15,839 nt of DNA, taken from Verrucomicrobiota bacterium (GTDB lineage: Bacteria > Verrucomicrobiota > Verrucomicrobiia > Chthoniobacterales > UBA10450). This document shows positions 7,307-14,851 of the stretch, one piece after another. The notes under the pieces are model-generated. The model made no database searches and had not been told where the DNA came from. It worked only from the letters and a program-made list of their open reading frames with translations. The position numbers and the translations under genes are program-made. Position 1 is the first letter of the stretch. The number at the start of each line of letters is the position of its first letter. Location: assembly GCA_003219995.1 (NCBI GenBank), contig QHRC01000083.1, positions 9,018 through 24,856 on the forward strand, read 5' to 3'.

Positions 7307-8194
7307 ATGCGGAACTGGAAATTCATCATTCCTCTGGTTTTGGTTTGCTCAGTCGCGACTGCGGTCGAGACGCGACTGCCGTTCAAAACCGTTTTCAAGG
7401 GGCAAGATCAGTTCAATCGATTGGTCTCGCGAGCAAAGAGCGAAAATTGGAAAGCGCTGCCGATCGGCGAACGGACGGCGGCGGCGGGACAAGCGCTGGT
7501 CGGAACGCGTTACAAGCATTTCACCCTCGAAATCGACAATCGAATTGAAACGCCGTCGGTGAATTTTCAGGGAATGGATTGCTGGACTTTTTTTGAAATC
7601 GCGCTCGCCTTCGCCCGGATGCTGGATGAGCCGGAGGAGAACTGGACGCCCGAGCATCTGCTCCATTACATCGAGCTCGACCGCTATCGCGGCGGTGAAT
7701 GCACTGGCGATTATCTTTCGCGCCTGCATTACCTCGAAGACTGGCTCTACGACAACGATCGGCGCAGATTGATTGTCGATCTTACGCGCGAGTTGGGCGG
7801 AGTAAGCGTTCCGCATTCAGCGCGGGAAATGACAGTTGGCTGGCGGCATTATCGGTATCTTGCCCACAACCGGTCGCTGCTCAGGCCGCTGGCGCAAATG
7901 GAAGCGCGAGTTTCATCTCGACCTCTTTATCAAATTCCAAAACGCCGCGTGGCCGCAGCGGAATCGAAATTGCGCAACGGCGATATCATCGGGATAATTT
8001 CACGCGATCGCAGTGGACTCTACTCAACTGCGCATGTTGGTCTGGCCCTGCGCGCAAACGACGGCGTTCTGCATTTCATGCACGCGTCGTCCCCGGGCAA
8101 TTCAGGAAAAGTCGTGGTGGACGCGCAGTTATCGAAATATCTTTATCGATACGGCAGCGACAGCGGGATCCTGATTGCCCGCCCTCTGCGGTAA
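7307..8194 (+). CDS. Secreted DUF1460 protein, amidase-like cysteine hydrolase
   Basis: 295 residues from ATG 7307, which starts a signal peptide (MRNWKFIIPLVLVCSVATAV); an upstream TTG at 7268 is in frame but would spoil it. The mature part carries the DUF1460 hallmark NFQGMDCWTFFEIAL with the presumed nucleophile Cys92, and later STAHVGLAL with His243 followed by HFMHASS. DUF1460 proteins have an NlpC/P60-like papain fold and are thought to act on N-acetylmuramoyl-L-alanine or related cell-wall peptides; this is known for the family, not shown here. It would act in the periplasm. It ends 67 bases before the ABC binding-protein gene on the same strand, so the two may share a transcript, although the importer has its own ribosome site. 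A copy of the AAGATCGACA complement lies inside (7774-7783, read VDL). Confidence 0.85.
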   Translation: MRNWKFIIPLVLVCSVATAVETRLPFKTVFKGQDQFNRLVSRAKSENWKALPIGERTAAAGQALVGTRYKHFTLEIDNRIETPSVNFQGMDCWTFFEIALAFARMLDEPEENWTPEHLLHYIELDRYRGGECTGDYLSRLHYLEDWLYDNDRRRLIVDLTRELGGVSVPHSAREMTVGWRHYRYLAHNRSLLRPLAQMEARVSSRPLYQIPKRRVAAAESKLRNGDIIGIISRDRSGLYSTAHVGLALRANDGVLHFMHASSPGNSGKVVVDAQLSKYLYRYGSDSGILIARPLR

Positions 8195-8242
8195 TTCGAT
8201 TGCCGGAATCACATCGGCGCTCCATCCTTCGGCAGAATCCTT

Positions 8243-8250
8243 AAGAGGAG
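8243..8250 (+). promoter_or_regulatory. Ribosome binding site of the ABC binding-protein gene
   Basis: AAGAGGAG ends 11 bases before ATG 8262, a longer gap than usual. The gap is filled by the AAGATCGACA motif. This site supports ATG 8262 over earlier in-frame codons. Confidence 0.6.
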
Positions 8251-8252
8251 TA

Positions 8253-8264
8253 AAGATCGACATG
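8253..8264 (+). promoter_or_regulatory. AAGATCGACA motif at the binding-protein start codon
   Basis: AAGATCGACATG leads into ATG 8262, between the ribosome site (8243-8250) and the start. The arrangement is the same as at 2703-2714. Confidence 0.45.
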
Positions 8265-9233
8265 AAACGAATCAGAGTTATGAAAACGTTTTTCTCCATT
8301 TCGCTGGCGATCGCGACGGCGGTCCCGGGTTGGGCGGAAACGAAAATCCGAGTGGGCCACTTTCCGAATGTGACCCACGTGCAGGGATTGGTGGGACATG
8401 CTCTTTCCCGCCAGGGAAAGGGCTGGTTTGAAGAGCGAATCGGCCCGGGGACAAAAATCGAATGGTTCGTTTACAACGCGGGCCCGAGCGCAACGGAAGC
8501 GATTTTTGCCAACTCGATCGATCTTACCTACGTTGGTCCGAGTCCGGCGATCAACGCCTATGCAAAATCGCGCGGCGAAGAAATCCGGATTGTATCGGGC
8601 GCAGCCAATGGTGGAGCGGCGCTCGTTGTCGCAGGAGATAGCTCGTTAAAAAATGCGGCAGATTTTCGCGGCAAAAAAATCGCGACGCCACAACTTGGAA
8701 ATACGCAGGATGTTTCCTGCCGGGCGTGGCTAGCCGCGGGCGGATTGAAGATTACACAGCTGGGTGGCGAAGCGCAGGTGCTGCCAACGCAAAACGCAGA
8801 TCAACTCGCGCTTTTCCAACAGAAGAACGTGGAGGGCGTCTGGACAGTCGAACCTTGGGTCTCGCGCCTGGAAACGGAGGCAGGCGGCAAAGTGCTGGTG
8901 GAGGAAACCGATTCGCCGACCACAGTTCTCGTTTCCAGTGCGAAGCTTCTTCAAGGCAATCGCGCGATGGTGAAGAAATTTGTGGAAGCGCATCGGGCGC
9001 TGACGGATTGGATCGCGAAAAATCCGGTGGAGGCGCAAAAGCTGGTAGCTGCCGAATTAGCGGATGAGACAAAAGCGAAGATGTCGGATGAGCTGATTAC
9101 GCACGCCTGGAAGCGAATTGCGCTGACGAACGAAATCCGCCGCGAAGCGCTCGATAAGTTCGTCGCCAACGCGAAGGCGGCCGGTTTCCTCCGTGATGTT
9201 CCAGATCTGGCGCGCTTGATCGAGAATCCCTGA
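8262..9233 (+). CDS. ABC importer periplasmic binding protein, sulfonate/nitrate/taurine type
   Basis: 323 residues from ATG 8262 with a signal peptide (MKRIRVMKTFFSISLAIATA, cut after GWA). ATG 8280 is an alternative start. The mature chain opens KIRVGHFPNVTHVQGLVGHA, then AGPSATEAIFANSIDLTYVG, PAINAYAKS, DFRGKKIATPQLGNTQD and GVWTVEPWVSRLE. This is the NMT1/SsuA pattern of family 2 solute-binding proteins that bring in aliphatic sulfonates, taurine, nitrate or thiamine precursors. The phrase GKKIATPQLGNTQD is typical of the SsuA-like branch, so an organosulfur ligand is likely but not proven. The stop TGA (9231-9233) overlaps the ATG of the ATPase gene by one base, which shows translational coupling. 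Confidence 0.85.
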   Translation: MKRIRVMKTFFSISLAIATAVPGWAETKIRVGHFPNVTHVQGLVGHALSRQGKGWFEERIGPGTKIEWFVYNAGPSATEAIFANSIDLTYVGPSPAINAYAKSRGEEIRIVSGAANGGAALVVAGDSSLKNAADFRGKKIATPQLGNTQDVSCRAWLAAGGLKITQLGGEAQVLPTQNADQLALFQQKNVEGVWTVEPWVSRLETEAGGKVLVEETDSPTTVLVSSAKLLQGNRAMVKKFVEAHRALTDWIAKNPVEAQKLVAAELADETKAKMSDELITHAWKRIALTNEIRREALDKFVANAKAAGFLRDVPDLARLIENP

Positions 9234-10042
9234 TGTCGCTGCAAGAAGAGCTGCAAGGTCCGCCGCCGGCCAAGCTGATTGTCGAACATGTCTCGAAATG
9301 GTTTCGGCAAAAGCGCCAGACGGTGCATGCGCTGGATGATATCTCGCTCGAAGTCGCTGAGGGCGAATTCATCGTCATTGTCGGTCCGAGCGGTTGCGGA
9401 AAATCGACGTTGCTCGACATCATCGCCGGTTTGGAAAAGCCGGACAAAGGACAGGTGATGGCCGACAATCAGCCGGTGCTCAACCCAGGCCGTCATCGGC
9501 TTGTCATGTTTCAGGAGTCGGCACTGTTTCCCTGGCTCAATGCCTTCGGCAACGTCATGTTCGGTTTGAAATTAAAGCCTGGTCTGCGCAATTCCGAACG
9601 GCGAGAGGTCGCAAAATTCTTCCTCCATCTCGTCGGCCTGGAAAAATTCATGGAAGCAAATGTGCACGAGCTTTCCGGCGGGATGAAACAACGTGTGGCG
9701 CTGGCGCGCGCACTCGCACCGAACCCGCGTGTGCTCTTGATGGATGAGCCGTTTGCCGCGCTCGATGCCATGACGCGCGAGCAGCTTTACGGCGATATCC
9801 AGCGCATTTGGGAGAAGCGCCGCAAAACGATCATTTTCGTCACACACAACGTGCGGGAAGCAGCTTGCCTGGCCGATCGGGTCATGATCATGTCGCCGAC
9901 CCCCGGCCGCATTCGTGAAGTCTTTGAAGTGACGCTGCCGCGACCGCGCGATTTTAATAGCATCCAAATCGCGCAACACGCCTCCAAGCTGACCGCGGCT
10001 TTGAAAGGACACGCGGAGCACGACGCCGTGACCAACGCATGA
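9233..10042 (+). CDS. ABC importer ATPase, SsuB/TauB/NrtD type
   Basis: 269 residues with all ABC motifs in order: Walker A GPSGCGKST (51-59), Q-loop MFQESALFPW (Q94), signature LSGGMKQRVA (147-156), Walker B VLLMDEP (167-173), D-loop ALD and switch His in FVTHNVREA (H205). The Q-loop context ALFPWLNAFGNV and the tail RIREVFEVTLPRPRD are typical of nitrate/sulfonate/taurine importers. It hydrolyses ATP on the cytoplasmic side to drive uptake through the adjacent permease. Start ATG 9233 overlaps the previous stop by one base, and its own end overlaps the permease start by four (ATGA), so the three genes are one translational unit. The last 30 residues (QHASKLTAALKGHAEHDAVT) are a variable tail without recognised function. 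Confidence 0.93.
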   Translation: MSLQEELQGPPPAKLIVEHVSKWFRQKRQTVHALDDISLEVAEGEFIVIVGPSGCGKSTLLDIIAGLEKPDKGQVMADNQPVLNPGRHRLVMFQESALFPWLNAFGNVMFGLKLKPGLRNSERREVAKFFLHLVGLEKFMEANVHELSGGMKQRVALARALAPNPRVLLMDEPFAALDAMTREQLYGDIQRIWEKRRKTIIFVTHNVREAACLADRVMIMSPTPGRIREVFEVTLPRPRDFNSIQIAQHASKLTAALKGHAEHDAVTNA

Positions 10043-10806
10043 GACGTAGCTTGCTCGCGATTTTGTTTTTCGTTTCGCTGGTCGCGATTTGGAGCGCGAT
10101 TGTGCGCGGACAAATTTGGTCGCCAGTATTGCTGCCCTCTCCGCTCAGCGTCTGGAATTATGTGCTCAGCGCCGGGCGCGACGGCACTTTGTTCAGCGCT
10201 TCGATCGTAACGCTGCGCCGGTTGTTGTCCGGCTATGCCATAGGCCTGGCGATCGGATTGCCCCTCGGTTTGTTGACCGCTTCATCGACTTTTGTCGAAG
10301 ACACCATCGGCGTGCTCGCCCTGGGATTGCAGACATTGCCAAGCGTCTGCTGGGTCCCACTCGCGCTGCTTTGGTTCGGGCAAACTGAGAGTGCAATGCT
10401 TTTTGTCGTGATCATGGGAACGGTCTGGTCGGTGGTGATCGCGACCGATACCGGCGTGCGCACGATTCCGCCCATCTATGCGCGGGCCGCGCGGACGATG
10501 GGCTCGAGACCGTTCCATAAATGGACGCGCGTCATTTTGCCGGCATCGCTGCCCTATTTGGTGAGCGGAATGAAACAAGGCTGGGCTTTTGCTTGGCGCT
10601 CACTCATGGCCGCGGAAATTTATGTGACCATTCTCACCGGATTCGGTCTCGGCCATCTCTTGCATTACGGACGCGAACTCAACGCGATGGACCAGGTTAT
10701 CGGAATCATGCTGGTGATCATTGTCATCGGATTGCTCGCGGACAAAATTCTCTTCTCCCCGTGGGAACGTTTTCTCCATCGCCGCTGGGGGACGGGAAAA
10801 CGCTAA
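10039..10806 (+). CDS. ABC importer permease, SsuC/TauC type
   Basis: 255 residues with about six membrane helices. The EAA loop that docks on the ATPase is clear: AARTMGSRPFHKWTRVILPASLPYL, near residues 150-175 (given here as separate motifs AARTMGSRPF and ILPASLPYL). The start of the chain, SPVLLPSPLSVWNYV, and the segment GMKQGWAFAWRSLMAAEIYV are characteristic of the sulfonate/taurine/nitrate permease family. ATG 10039 overlaps the ATPase stop. The gene ends 15 bases before the stop of the convergent kinase gene, with no obvious terminator between them. With one permease gene the transporter would work as a homodimer. Confidence 0.92.
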   Translation: MRRSLLAILFFVSLVAIWSAIVRGQIWSPVLLPSPLSVWNYVLSAGRDGTLFSASIVTLRRLLSGYAIGLAIGLPLGLLTASSTFVEDTIGVLALGLQTLPSVCWVPLALLWFGQTESAMLFVVIMGTVWSVVIATDTGVRTIPPIYARAARTMGSRPFHKWTRVILPASLPYLVSGMKQGWAFAWRSLMAAEIYVTILTGFGLGHLLHYGRELNAMDQVIGIMLVIIVIGLLADKILFSPWERFLHRRWGTGKR

Positions 10807-10821
10807 GCAGGACCGATTCGT

Positions 10822-12840
10822 TTAACCAGCGGCCGCCAAGACAGGCAACTCGATCACAAATGTGGCACCTTTACCGAGTCCTTCGCTGCTTGCGCGAATC
10901 GTGCCCCCGTGCATCTCGATGGTGGCTTTGCCAATGGCCAGACCCAGGCCAAGCCCTTCCCGGCGCGAATCGACCTGCTCGAAGGCATCGAAAATTTTCT
11001 CGAGCGACTCCGGGGCGATGCCCACGCCGCTGTCACTGATCTCGATGACGAGCGAGTTCGGCCTCGGGTTATATGAACGTGCGGAAATCGTGCCGCCTTC
11101 CGGCGTGAATTTGCAGGCGTTGCGAAACACGTTCCAGAAAACCTGTTGCAGGCGCGGAGGATCCACATGGACCTCATGGCGCGCGGCGTCGAGAAACAGA
11201 GAAAGTTTGAGATGTCGATCTTCGATTTCGCTGCGGACAATTTCCAACGCCTCCCCAAGCAATTCGTGCGCATCGGCGGAGCGAAGTTGAAGCTGTAATT
11301 TGCCGCGCGAGATGCGGGTGAGATCGAGCAGATCGTCGATGAGCCGCGCCTCCAGTTCGACATTGCGGCAAACCATTTTCAGTCCTTCCTCCACCTCCGG
11401 GCTAAGACCTGGTTGATTTACGGTTCCGCCCGCCCAGATCAGCACCGGCGTGAGCGGAGTGCGCAGCTCGTGGCTGAGCGTGGCGAGAAACCGGTCCTTG
11501 GCCGCATTTGCCGCCTCGGCCCTATCTTTCTCCCGTTGTAATTCCTGCTCGATCCGGCGCCGCTCGATAAAGAGCCCGATTAGACTCCCGAAGGCTTCGA
11601 CCAGTTGCAGCAAGTCGGGGTCGGGTTCGACCACGTGCTCACTGAACATCTCGATGACGCCATTGATGGCACGCCCCGCAAAAAGAGGAAAGGCAAAGCC
11701 GCCGCGCAATCCCGCCTCCACCGCCCCGGGCGCTCTCGGAAAATTCGGATCGACCGTGACGTCGTAAATCCAGGTCGGTTTCTCCGATTCCCAGACTCGG
11801 CCGGGCAGACCTTCGCCTTTTTTGAATTGAGTGGAACGCGAGACCTCCGCGAACTTTTCCAGGTTTTCCGCCCCTCCATGCCAGATGGATCGACAACCCA
11901 ACAGTCCAGCCTCAAAATCGTAAAGCCACAGCGCGCTCAAAACCCAATTATCGATTGACGCGATGGTTTGGAGAATTGCTGAACTCGCCTCGCCAAGCGT
12001 CCAAGATTCGGCCAGGAGACTCGCTACAGCGTATTGCGCCAGACGCCGGCGCTCAATCCGGACGCGCTCGGTAATGTCCCGCGCAATTTTTGAAGCCCCG
12101 ACGACATGCCCATTCTCATCTTTGATGGGCGAAACGGTCAGTGAAACATTCAATAACATTCCGTCTTTACGGCGGCGAACGGCATCGTAATGATGGATGC
12201 GCTCGCCTCGATGGATCCGTTCGAGAATGCCGGGCTCTTCATCGCGGCGCTCCGGTGGAACCAAAATCGTGACCGATTTGCCGATCACTTCGTCGTGCTT
12301 GTAGCCAAAGAGTTGTTCTGCTCCCTCGTTCCAACTAGTGATCTCGCCTTCGAGGTCTGTGCTAATGATCGCGTCCGCAGAAGCTTCGACAATCGCAGCT
12401 AGCCGGCTTCTGGCAGTCTCGCCCCGTTTGCGCTCGGTGATGTCACGCAGGTAGGCCGTGAAAAAGTGGGCGCCGTTGATTTTAAATGGAGTGATGGCGA
12501 GCTCGACTAGGATTTCGGAGCCATCGCGCCGCAGCGCTTCGATCTCGATTCGTTTTCCGAGCAAGGGTCCTTCCCCGGTCTGCAAATAACGAGCAAGTCC
12601 TAGTCGATGTTGCGCGCGCATGCGGGCAGGGACGATCAGCTCGGCCAGTTCTGTGCCAACTGCTTCCGCACGGCTAAAACCGAACACGCGTTCGGCCGCG
12701 GGATTGAATTCGCGGACGCGACCGCTGCCGTCGATGGTAATGATGCAATCGAGCGCGGATTCCAGGATGGCGCGATTGAGCGTCTCTGCCCATTCCGGCA
12801 GAATCTGCTCCACGTCGCCTTCTTCTCGCTTTGATCCCAT
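10822..12840 (-). CDS. Soluble PAS-PAS-GAF sensor histidine kinase
   Basis: 672 residues from ATG 12840, without membrane helices or a signal peptide. Domains in order: PAS at about 20-135 (NRAILESALDCIITIDGSGR... ending AYLRDITERKR), PAS at about 145-260 (ending KIARDITERVR), GAF at about 265-430 (GLPGRVWESEKPTWIYDV, GGFAFPLFAGR), HisKA with phosphoacceptor His457 in FLATLSHELRTPL, then HATPase_c with N-box NVFRNACKFTP (N574), G1 DSGVGI (603-608) and G2 GLGLGLAIGK (629-638). All catalytic residues are present. It has no receiver domain and no response regulator lies beside it, so it is an orphan kinase. The PAS and GAF domains suggest a cytoplasmic redox, light or small-ligand signal, not identified. 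The sulfotransferase gene lies 74 bases upstream on the same strand and may be co-transcribed. Confidence 0.9.
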   Translation of the reverse strand: MGSKREEGDVEQILPEWAETLNRAILESALDCIITIDGSGRVREFNPAAERVFGFSRAEAVGTELAELIVPARMRAQHRLGLARYLQTGEGPLLGKRIEIEALRRDGSEILVELAITPFKINGAHFFTAYLRDITERKRGETARSRLAAIVEASADAIISTDLEGEITSWNEGAEQLFGYKHDEVIGKSVTILVPPERRDEEPGILERIHRGERIHHYDAVRRRKDGMLLNVSLTVSPIKDENGHVVGASKIARDITERVRIERRRLAQYAVASLLAESWTLGEASSAILQTIASIDNWVLSALWLYDFEAGLLGCRSIWHGGAENLEKFAEVSRSTQFKKGEGLPGRVWESEKPTWIYDVTVDPNFPRAPGAVEAGLRGGFAFPLFAGRAINGVIEMFSEHVVEPDPDLLQLVEAFGSLIGLFIERRRIEQELQREKDRAEAANAAKDRFLATLSHELRTPLTPVLIWAGGTVNQPGLSPEVEEGLKMVCRNVELEARLIDDLLDLTRISRGKLQLQLRSADAHELLGEALEIVRSEIEDRHLKLSLFLDAARHEVHVDPPRLQQVFWNVFRNACKFTPEGGTISARSYNPRPNSLVIEISDSGVGIAPESLEKIFDAFEQVDSRREGLGLGLAIGKATIEMHGGTIRASSEGLGKGATFVIELPVLAAAG

Positions 12841-12914
12841 TGAACGCCGTGCGCTCGCAAAACTTGGAGCAGCAGATGGCGTTCCGGCAGATTACCAGCC
12901 CGACCTCTCGGCGA

Positions 12915-13706
12915 TCAATGCCGATTAGAAGCAACCGCTGCGTGTTCGTTGGCCTCGTAACCAAAATCAGGATTTAGCCGCCGCAATGCATAAATCGCAT
13001 ATTGTCGATCTTGGGCGAAAAGATAATCCTCGTAGCCGCCAATCTTGCCGCGCCGCACTTTGAATGACTCAGGGTCACGTATGTCCCGGGCCTGGAGAAT
13101 TTTGGAATCGAAGACGCCAGCTGCCTCCAGTTTTTGCATGTTGCCAAACTCGGAAAAATCGAGCGCATCCTGAAAGATCGACATGTCAGGCTCGGTTTCG
13201 TCGAGCAAAGCGAGCAACGCGCGAAATTGTTCGGCCGGGGCCGCGCGCACCGATTCATATTGCAGGAGGGAAAAGTTCCGGTGGCCTGAAAATTCATCCA
13301 ACCAATCGTTCATCGTTTGAACAATGGATCTGATCCCAAACCGCTGGTCGCGTAGCATCTCGCTGATGGTTCTCTGGCCAAATTCGGCTCGCATTCCGGG
13401 ATCGCGCCTGGTCATTTGCAAATAGAGCGAAACAAAAACATCGCGCGGATCGCGCGCGAGCAGCACGATTGTCGTCCGGCGAAGCTCTTTCGCGGGAACC
13501 AGGTATTTACCGCGGATTGTGTCCCAAAGGTCCCCCTTCGTCCTATGCTCAAATAAGTCATGTGAATAAATGACGCGTGGAATCGTCCGATCGCCGTACC
13601 GGTCCGGTGTGAGCGTGAACTCATGGCCGCCACGCTTGCAAAAGTAAGCGCACAGAAACGTTCGCAGCCAAGTGCGTCCGCTTTTCGGGACCGAGAGGAC
13701 GATCAT
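12915..13706 (-). CDS. Sulfotransferase domain protein (PAPS-dependent)
   Basis: 263 residues from ATG 13706. The 5'-phosphosulfate loop is VPKSGRTWLR (6-15) and the 3'-phosphate site is LLARDPRDVFVSLYLQ (about 82-97, with Arg85 and Ser93), the two defining motifs of PAPS-using sulfotransferases. YSHD (H49) sits where the catalytic base is expected. It would transfer sulfate from PAPS to a hydroxyl or amino group; the acceptor is unknown. Bacterial members act on lipids, sugars or peptides. The start is set by a strong ribosome site, GGGAGGGG, just upstream. The frame stays open to a TTG at 13820, but that extension would enter the tmRNA promoter region. It lies upstream of the kinase gene and is divergent from the tmRNA gene. 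Confidence 0.85.
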   Translation of the reverse strand: MIVLSVPKSGRTWLRTFLCAYFCKRGGHEFTLTPDRYGDRTIPRVIYSHDLFEHRTKGDLWDTIRGKYLVPAKELRRTTIVLLARDPRDVFVSLYLQMTRRDPGMRAEFGQRTISEMLRDQRFGIRSIVQTMNDWLDEFSGHRNFSLLQYESVRAAPAEQFRALLALLDETEPDMSIFQDALDFSEFGNMQKLEAAGVFDSKILQARDIRDPESFKVRRGKIGGYEDYLFAQDRQYAIYALRRLNPDFGYEANEHAAVASNRH

Positions 13707-13708
13707 GT

Positions 13709-13716
13709 CCCCTCCC
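13709..13716 (-). promoter_or_regulatory. Strong Shine-Dalgarno of the sulfotransferase gene
   Basis: On minus the sequence reads GGGAGGGGACATG. It decides ATG 13706 over the longer TTG or internal ATG choices upstream. Confidence 0.75.
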
Positions 13717-13814
13717 GAAAGGGCGCGAGAGCGGCTACTGAAATTCCAGCGTGGCCGAAGCATTCTGCATTGTGAAACGAACGTCCGCTCGCGTCCAGTG
13801 CGACGCTGCCCGGT

Positions 13815-13843
13815 TTGCAAATCAACCCGGCCGCGATTATAAT
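13815..13843 (+). promoter_or_regulatory. Sigma-70-type promoter of the tmRNA gene
   Basis: TTGCAA (13815-13820, four of six to TTGACA) lies 17 bases from a perfect TATAAT (13838-13843). Transcription would start near 13850, so a short leader is removed by RNase P to give the mature 5' end at 13858. Confidence 0.7.
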
Positions 13844-13857
13844 TTATCCTCCAGAAT

Positions 13858-14215
13858 GGGGGCGTACTGGCTTCGACTTGTGGTTGGAAGCGCAGGCGGC
13901 ATGTCGAGGATGGTTCGTTGGCCTCGTAAAAAACCGAACCAAAACAAATAAACGCAGATCACCAAGATCTCGCTCTCGCGGCTTAATTGACCGTGACGTT
14001 TGGAGTTGGACGCCTGCTACGGCGCCAAACGTGGATAGCAGGCTAATCGTTCGGCGGAGTGGCCGCGCCGGGCGGTGAAGGAACTTCGTGGACGCTCGGG
14101 AGACGGCAGTGCGCCGGTGCAACGTCGGCTCCCTAAACCTCAACGCCGGATAAGCATGTAGATGGCTGCGTGGACAGCGACGAGGACAGGGGTTCAACTC
14201 CCCTCGCCTCCACCA
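13858..14215 (+). ncRNA. ssrA: Transfer-messenger RNA (one-piece tmRNA)
   Basis: This 358-base gene rescues stalled ribosomes together with SmpB. Its ends form the tRNA-like acceptor: 5' GGGGGCG (13858-13864) pairs with CGCCTCC, followed by the encoded ACCA (14212-14215). The T-arm is GGGGTTCAACTCCCC, and the stretch GATAAGCATGTAGATGG is the conserved pre-T region. GGTTCGTTGGCCTCGTAAAA marks the conserved element before the tag. The tag frame starts at GCA 13954 and ends at TAA 13984-13986, encoding ADHQDLALAA. With the alanine brought in by the tmRNA itself, stalled proteins would receive AADHQDLALAA, ending in the usual LAA protease signal for ClpXP-type degradation. It is a standard-order, non-permuted tmRNA with its own promoter. 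Confidence 0.96.
13954..13986 (+). other. tmRNA tag reading frame
   Basis: Codons GCA GAT CAC CAA GAT CTC, then GCT CTC GCG GCT TAA, give ADHQDLALAA. Comparison with the E. coli gene, where a GCA resume codon follows GCCTCGTAAAAAGCCGC, places the resume codon here. A stop in the same frame lies a few codons upstream (TAA 13927-13929), so the tag cannot start much earlier. Confidence 0.85.
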
Positions 14216-14270
14216 AAAGGCTACGTTTGGCGAAAAAACAAAATAAGCCTTCCCAACTCGATCTCTCACA

Positions 14271-14279
14271 TGCTATAAA
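14271..14279 (+). promoter_or_regulatory. Extended -10 promoter before the small secreted protein
   Basis: TGCTATAAA is an extended -10 (TGn plus TATAAA, 14274-14279). Only a poor -35 (TTCCCA, 14250-14255) is present, as is usual for extended -10 promoters. The start would be near 14286, 35 bases ahead of ATG 14321. Confidence 0.45.
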
Positions 14280-14320
14280 CATCATAATTCTGATAACGAT
14301 AGCGCTCTCTTTTCGCTTTT

Positions 14321-14770
14321 ATGAATCCTCGCCTCCTGACCAAGATCGTCTACCATTGCGCACTCCTCCTTGCTTGCCTCACCCTCAGCGCCCGACCGCA
14401 GCAACCAGTTCTTCTCACTCCACAAGAAAACGATCTCGTCGTGCTAAATGGCTGCGTTATTTCCGCTTGTAATTATTTGGCCTTGGTCAAAACACAGCAC
14501 AGTCTGGATACGGATTTTTCGGCGAAAATTCTTCTCGTCCGCTACAACGGGCATCCAGCCGGCCATGCCTATTGTATATGGGAAACCGATGGAGCGATCT
14601 ATGGCTACGATCGCAACGCCGGCTCGTTTCCGATTCCCGTTTACACGCGCGACGCTCGATCCATTGCCATCGTTCTCGCACAGCAGCTCGGCAAAGTTCT
14701 CGATCAGCCGCTTTCGGTAAACCAGGCGGAATTTGTCGAACCGCAACACGCTGACGTCTACAAATTCTAA
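14321..14770 (+). CDS. Small secreted transglutaminase-like cysteine protein, function unknown
   Basis: 149 residues from ATG 14321 with a signal peptide (IVYHCALLLACLTLSA). I do not recognise it as a named family. The mature protein has Cys45 and Cys50 in NGCVISACNY, His82 in PAGHAYCIWE and Asp97 in IYGYDRNAGSF. The spacing and the HAYCIWETDGAIYGYDRN context resemble the Cys-His-Asp triad of the transglutaminase-like fold (H-A-W...D-G-x-x-Y-x-x-D), so a cross-linking, peptidase or inactive role is possible. This is inference from motif shape only. There is no clear ribosome site before ATG. It lies downstream of tmRNA and has its own likely promoter. It converges on msrA with 81 bases between stops and no strong terminator in that space. 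Confidence 0.65.
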   Translation: MNPRLLTKIVYHCALLLACLTLSARPQQPVLLTPQENDLVVLNGCVISACNYLALVKTQHSLDTDFSAKILLVRYNGHPAGHAYCIWETDGAIYGYDRNAGSFPIPVYTRDARSIAIVLAQQLGKVLDQPLSVNQAEFVEPQHADVYKF

Positions 14771-14851
14771 CTGCGATCGATCTAAAGGCGCGCGCACCCT
14801 TGGAATCGAGGCGGCCGGTGGCAAAACTTCGCGCCCGAAACACCCGCTTAC

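Noticed and set aside
13707..13820. N-terminal extension of the sulfotransferase to TTG 13820
   Set aside because: The strong ribosome site before ATG 13706 and the conserved start of the PAPS loop place the start there; the extension has random-looking sequence and runs into the tmRNA promoter.
13858..14215. Integration site (att) at the tmRNA 3' end
   Set aside because: tmRNA ends are common integration targets, but no integrase or direct repeat of the 3' end is seen; the 17-base repeat matches an internal part instead.
14217..14251. Possible terminator after tmRNA (AAGGCT ... AGCCTT)
   Set aside because: Only a 6-bp stem with a 23-base loop and no T-run; too weak to call.
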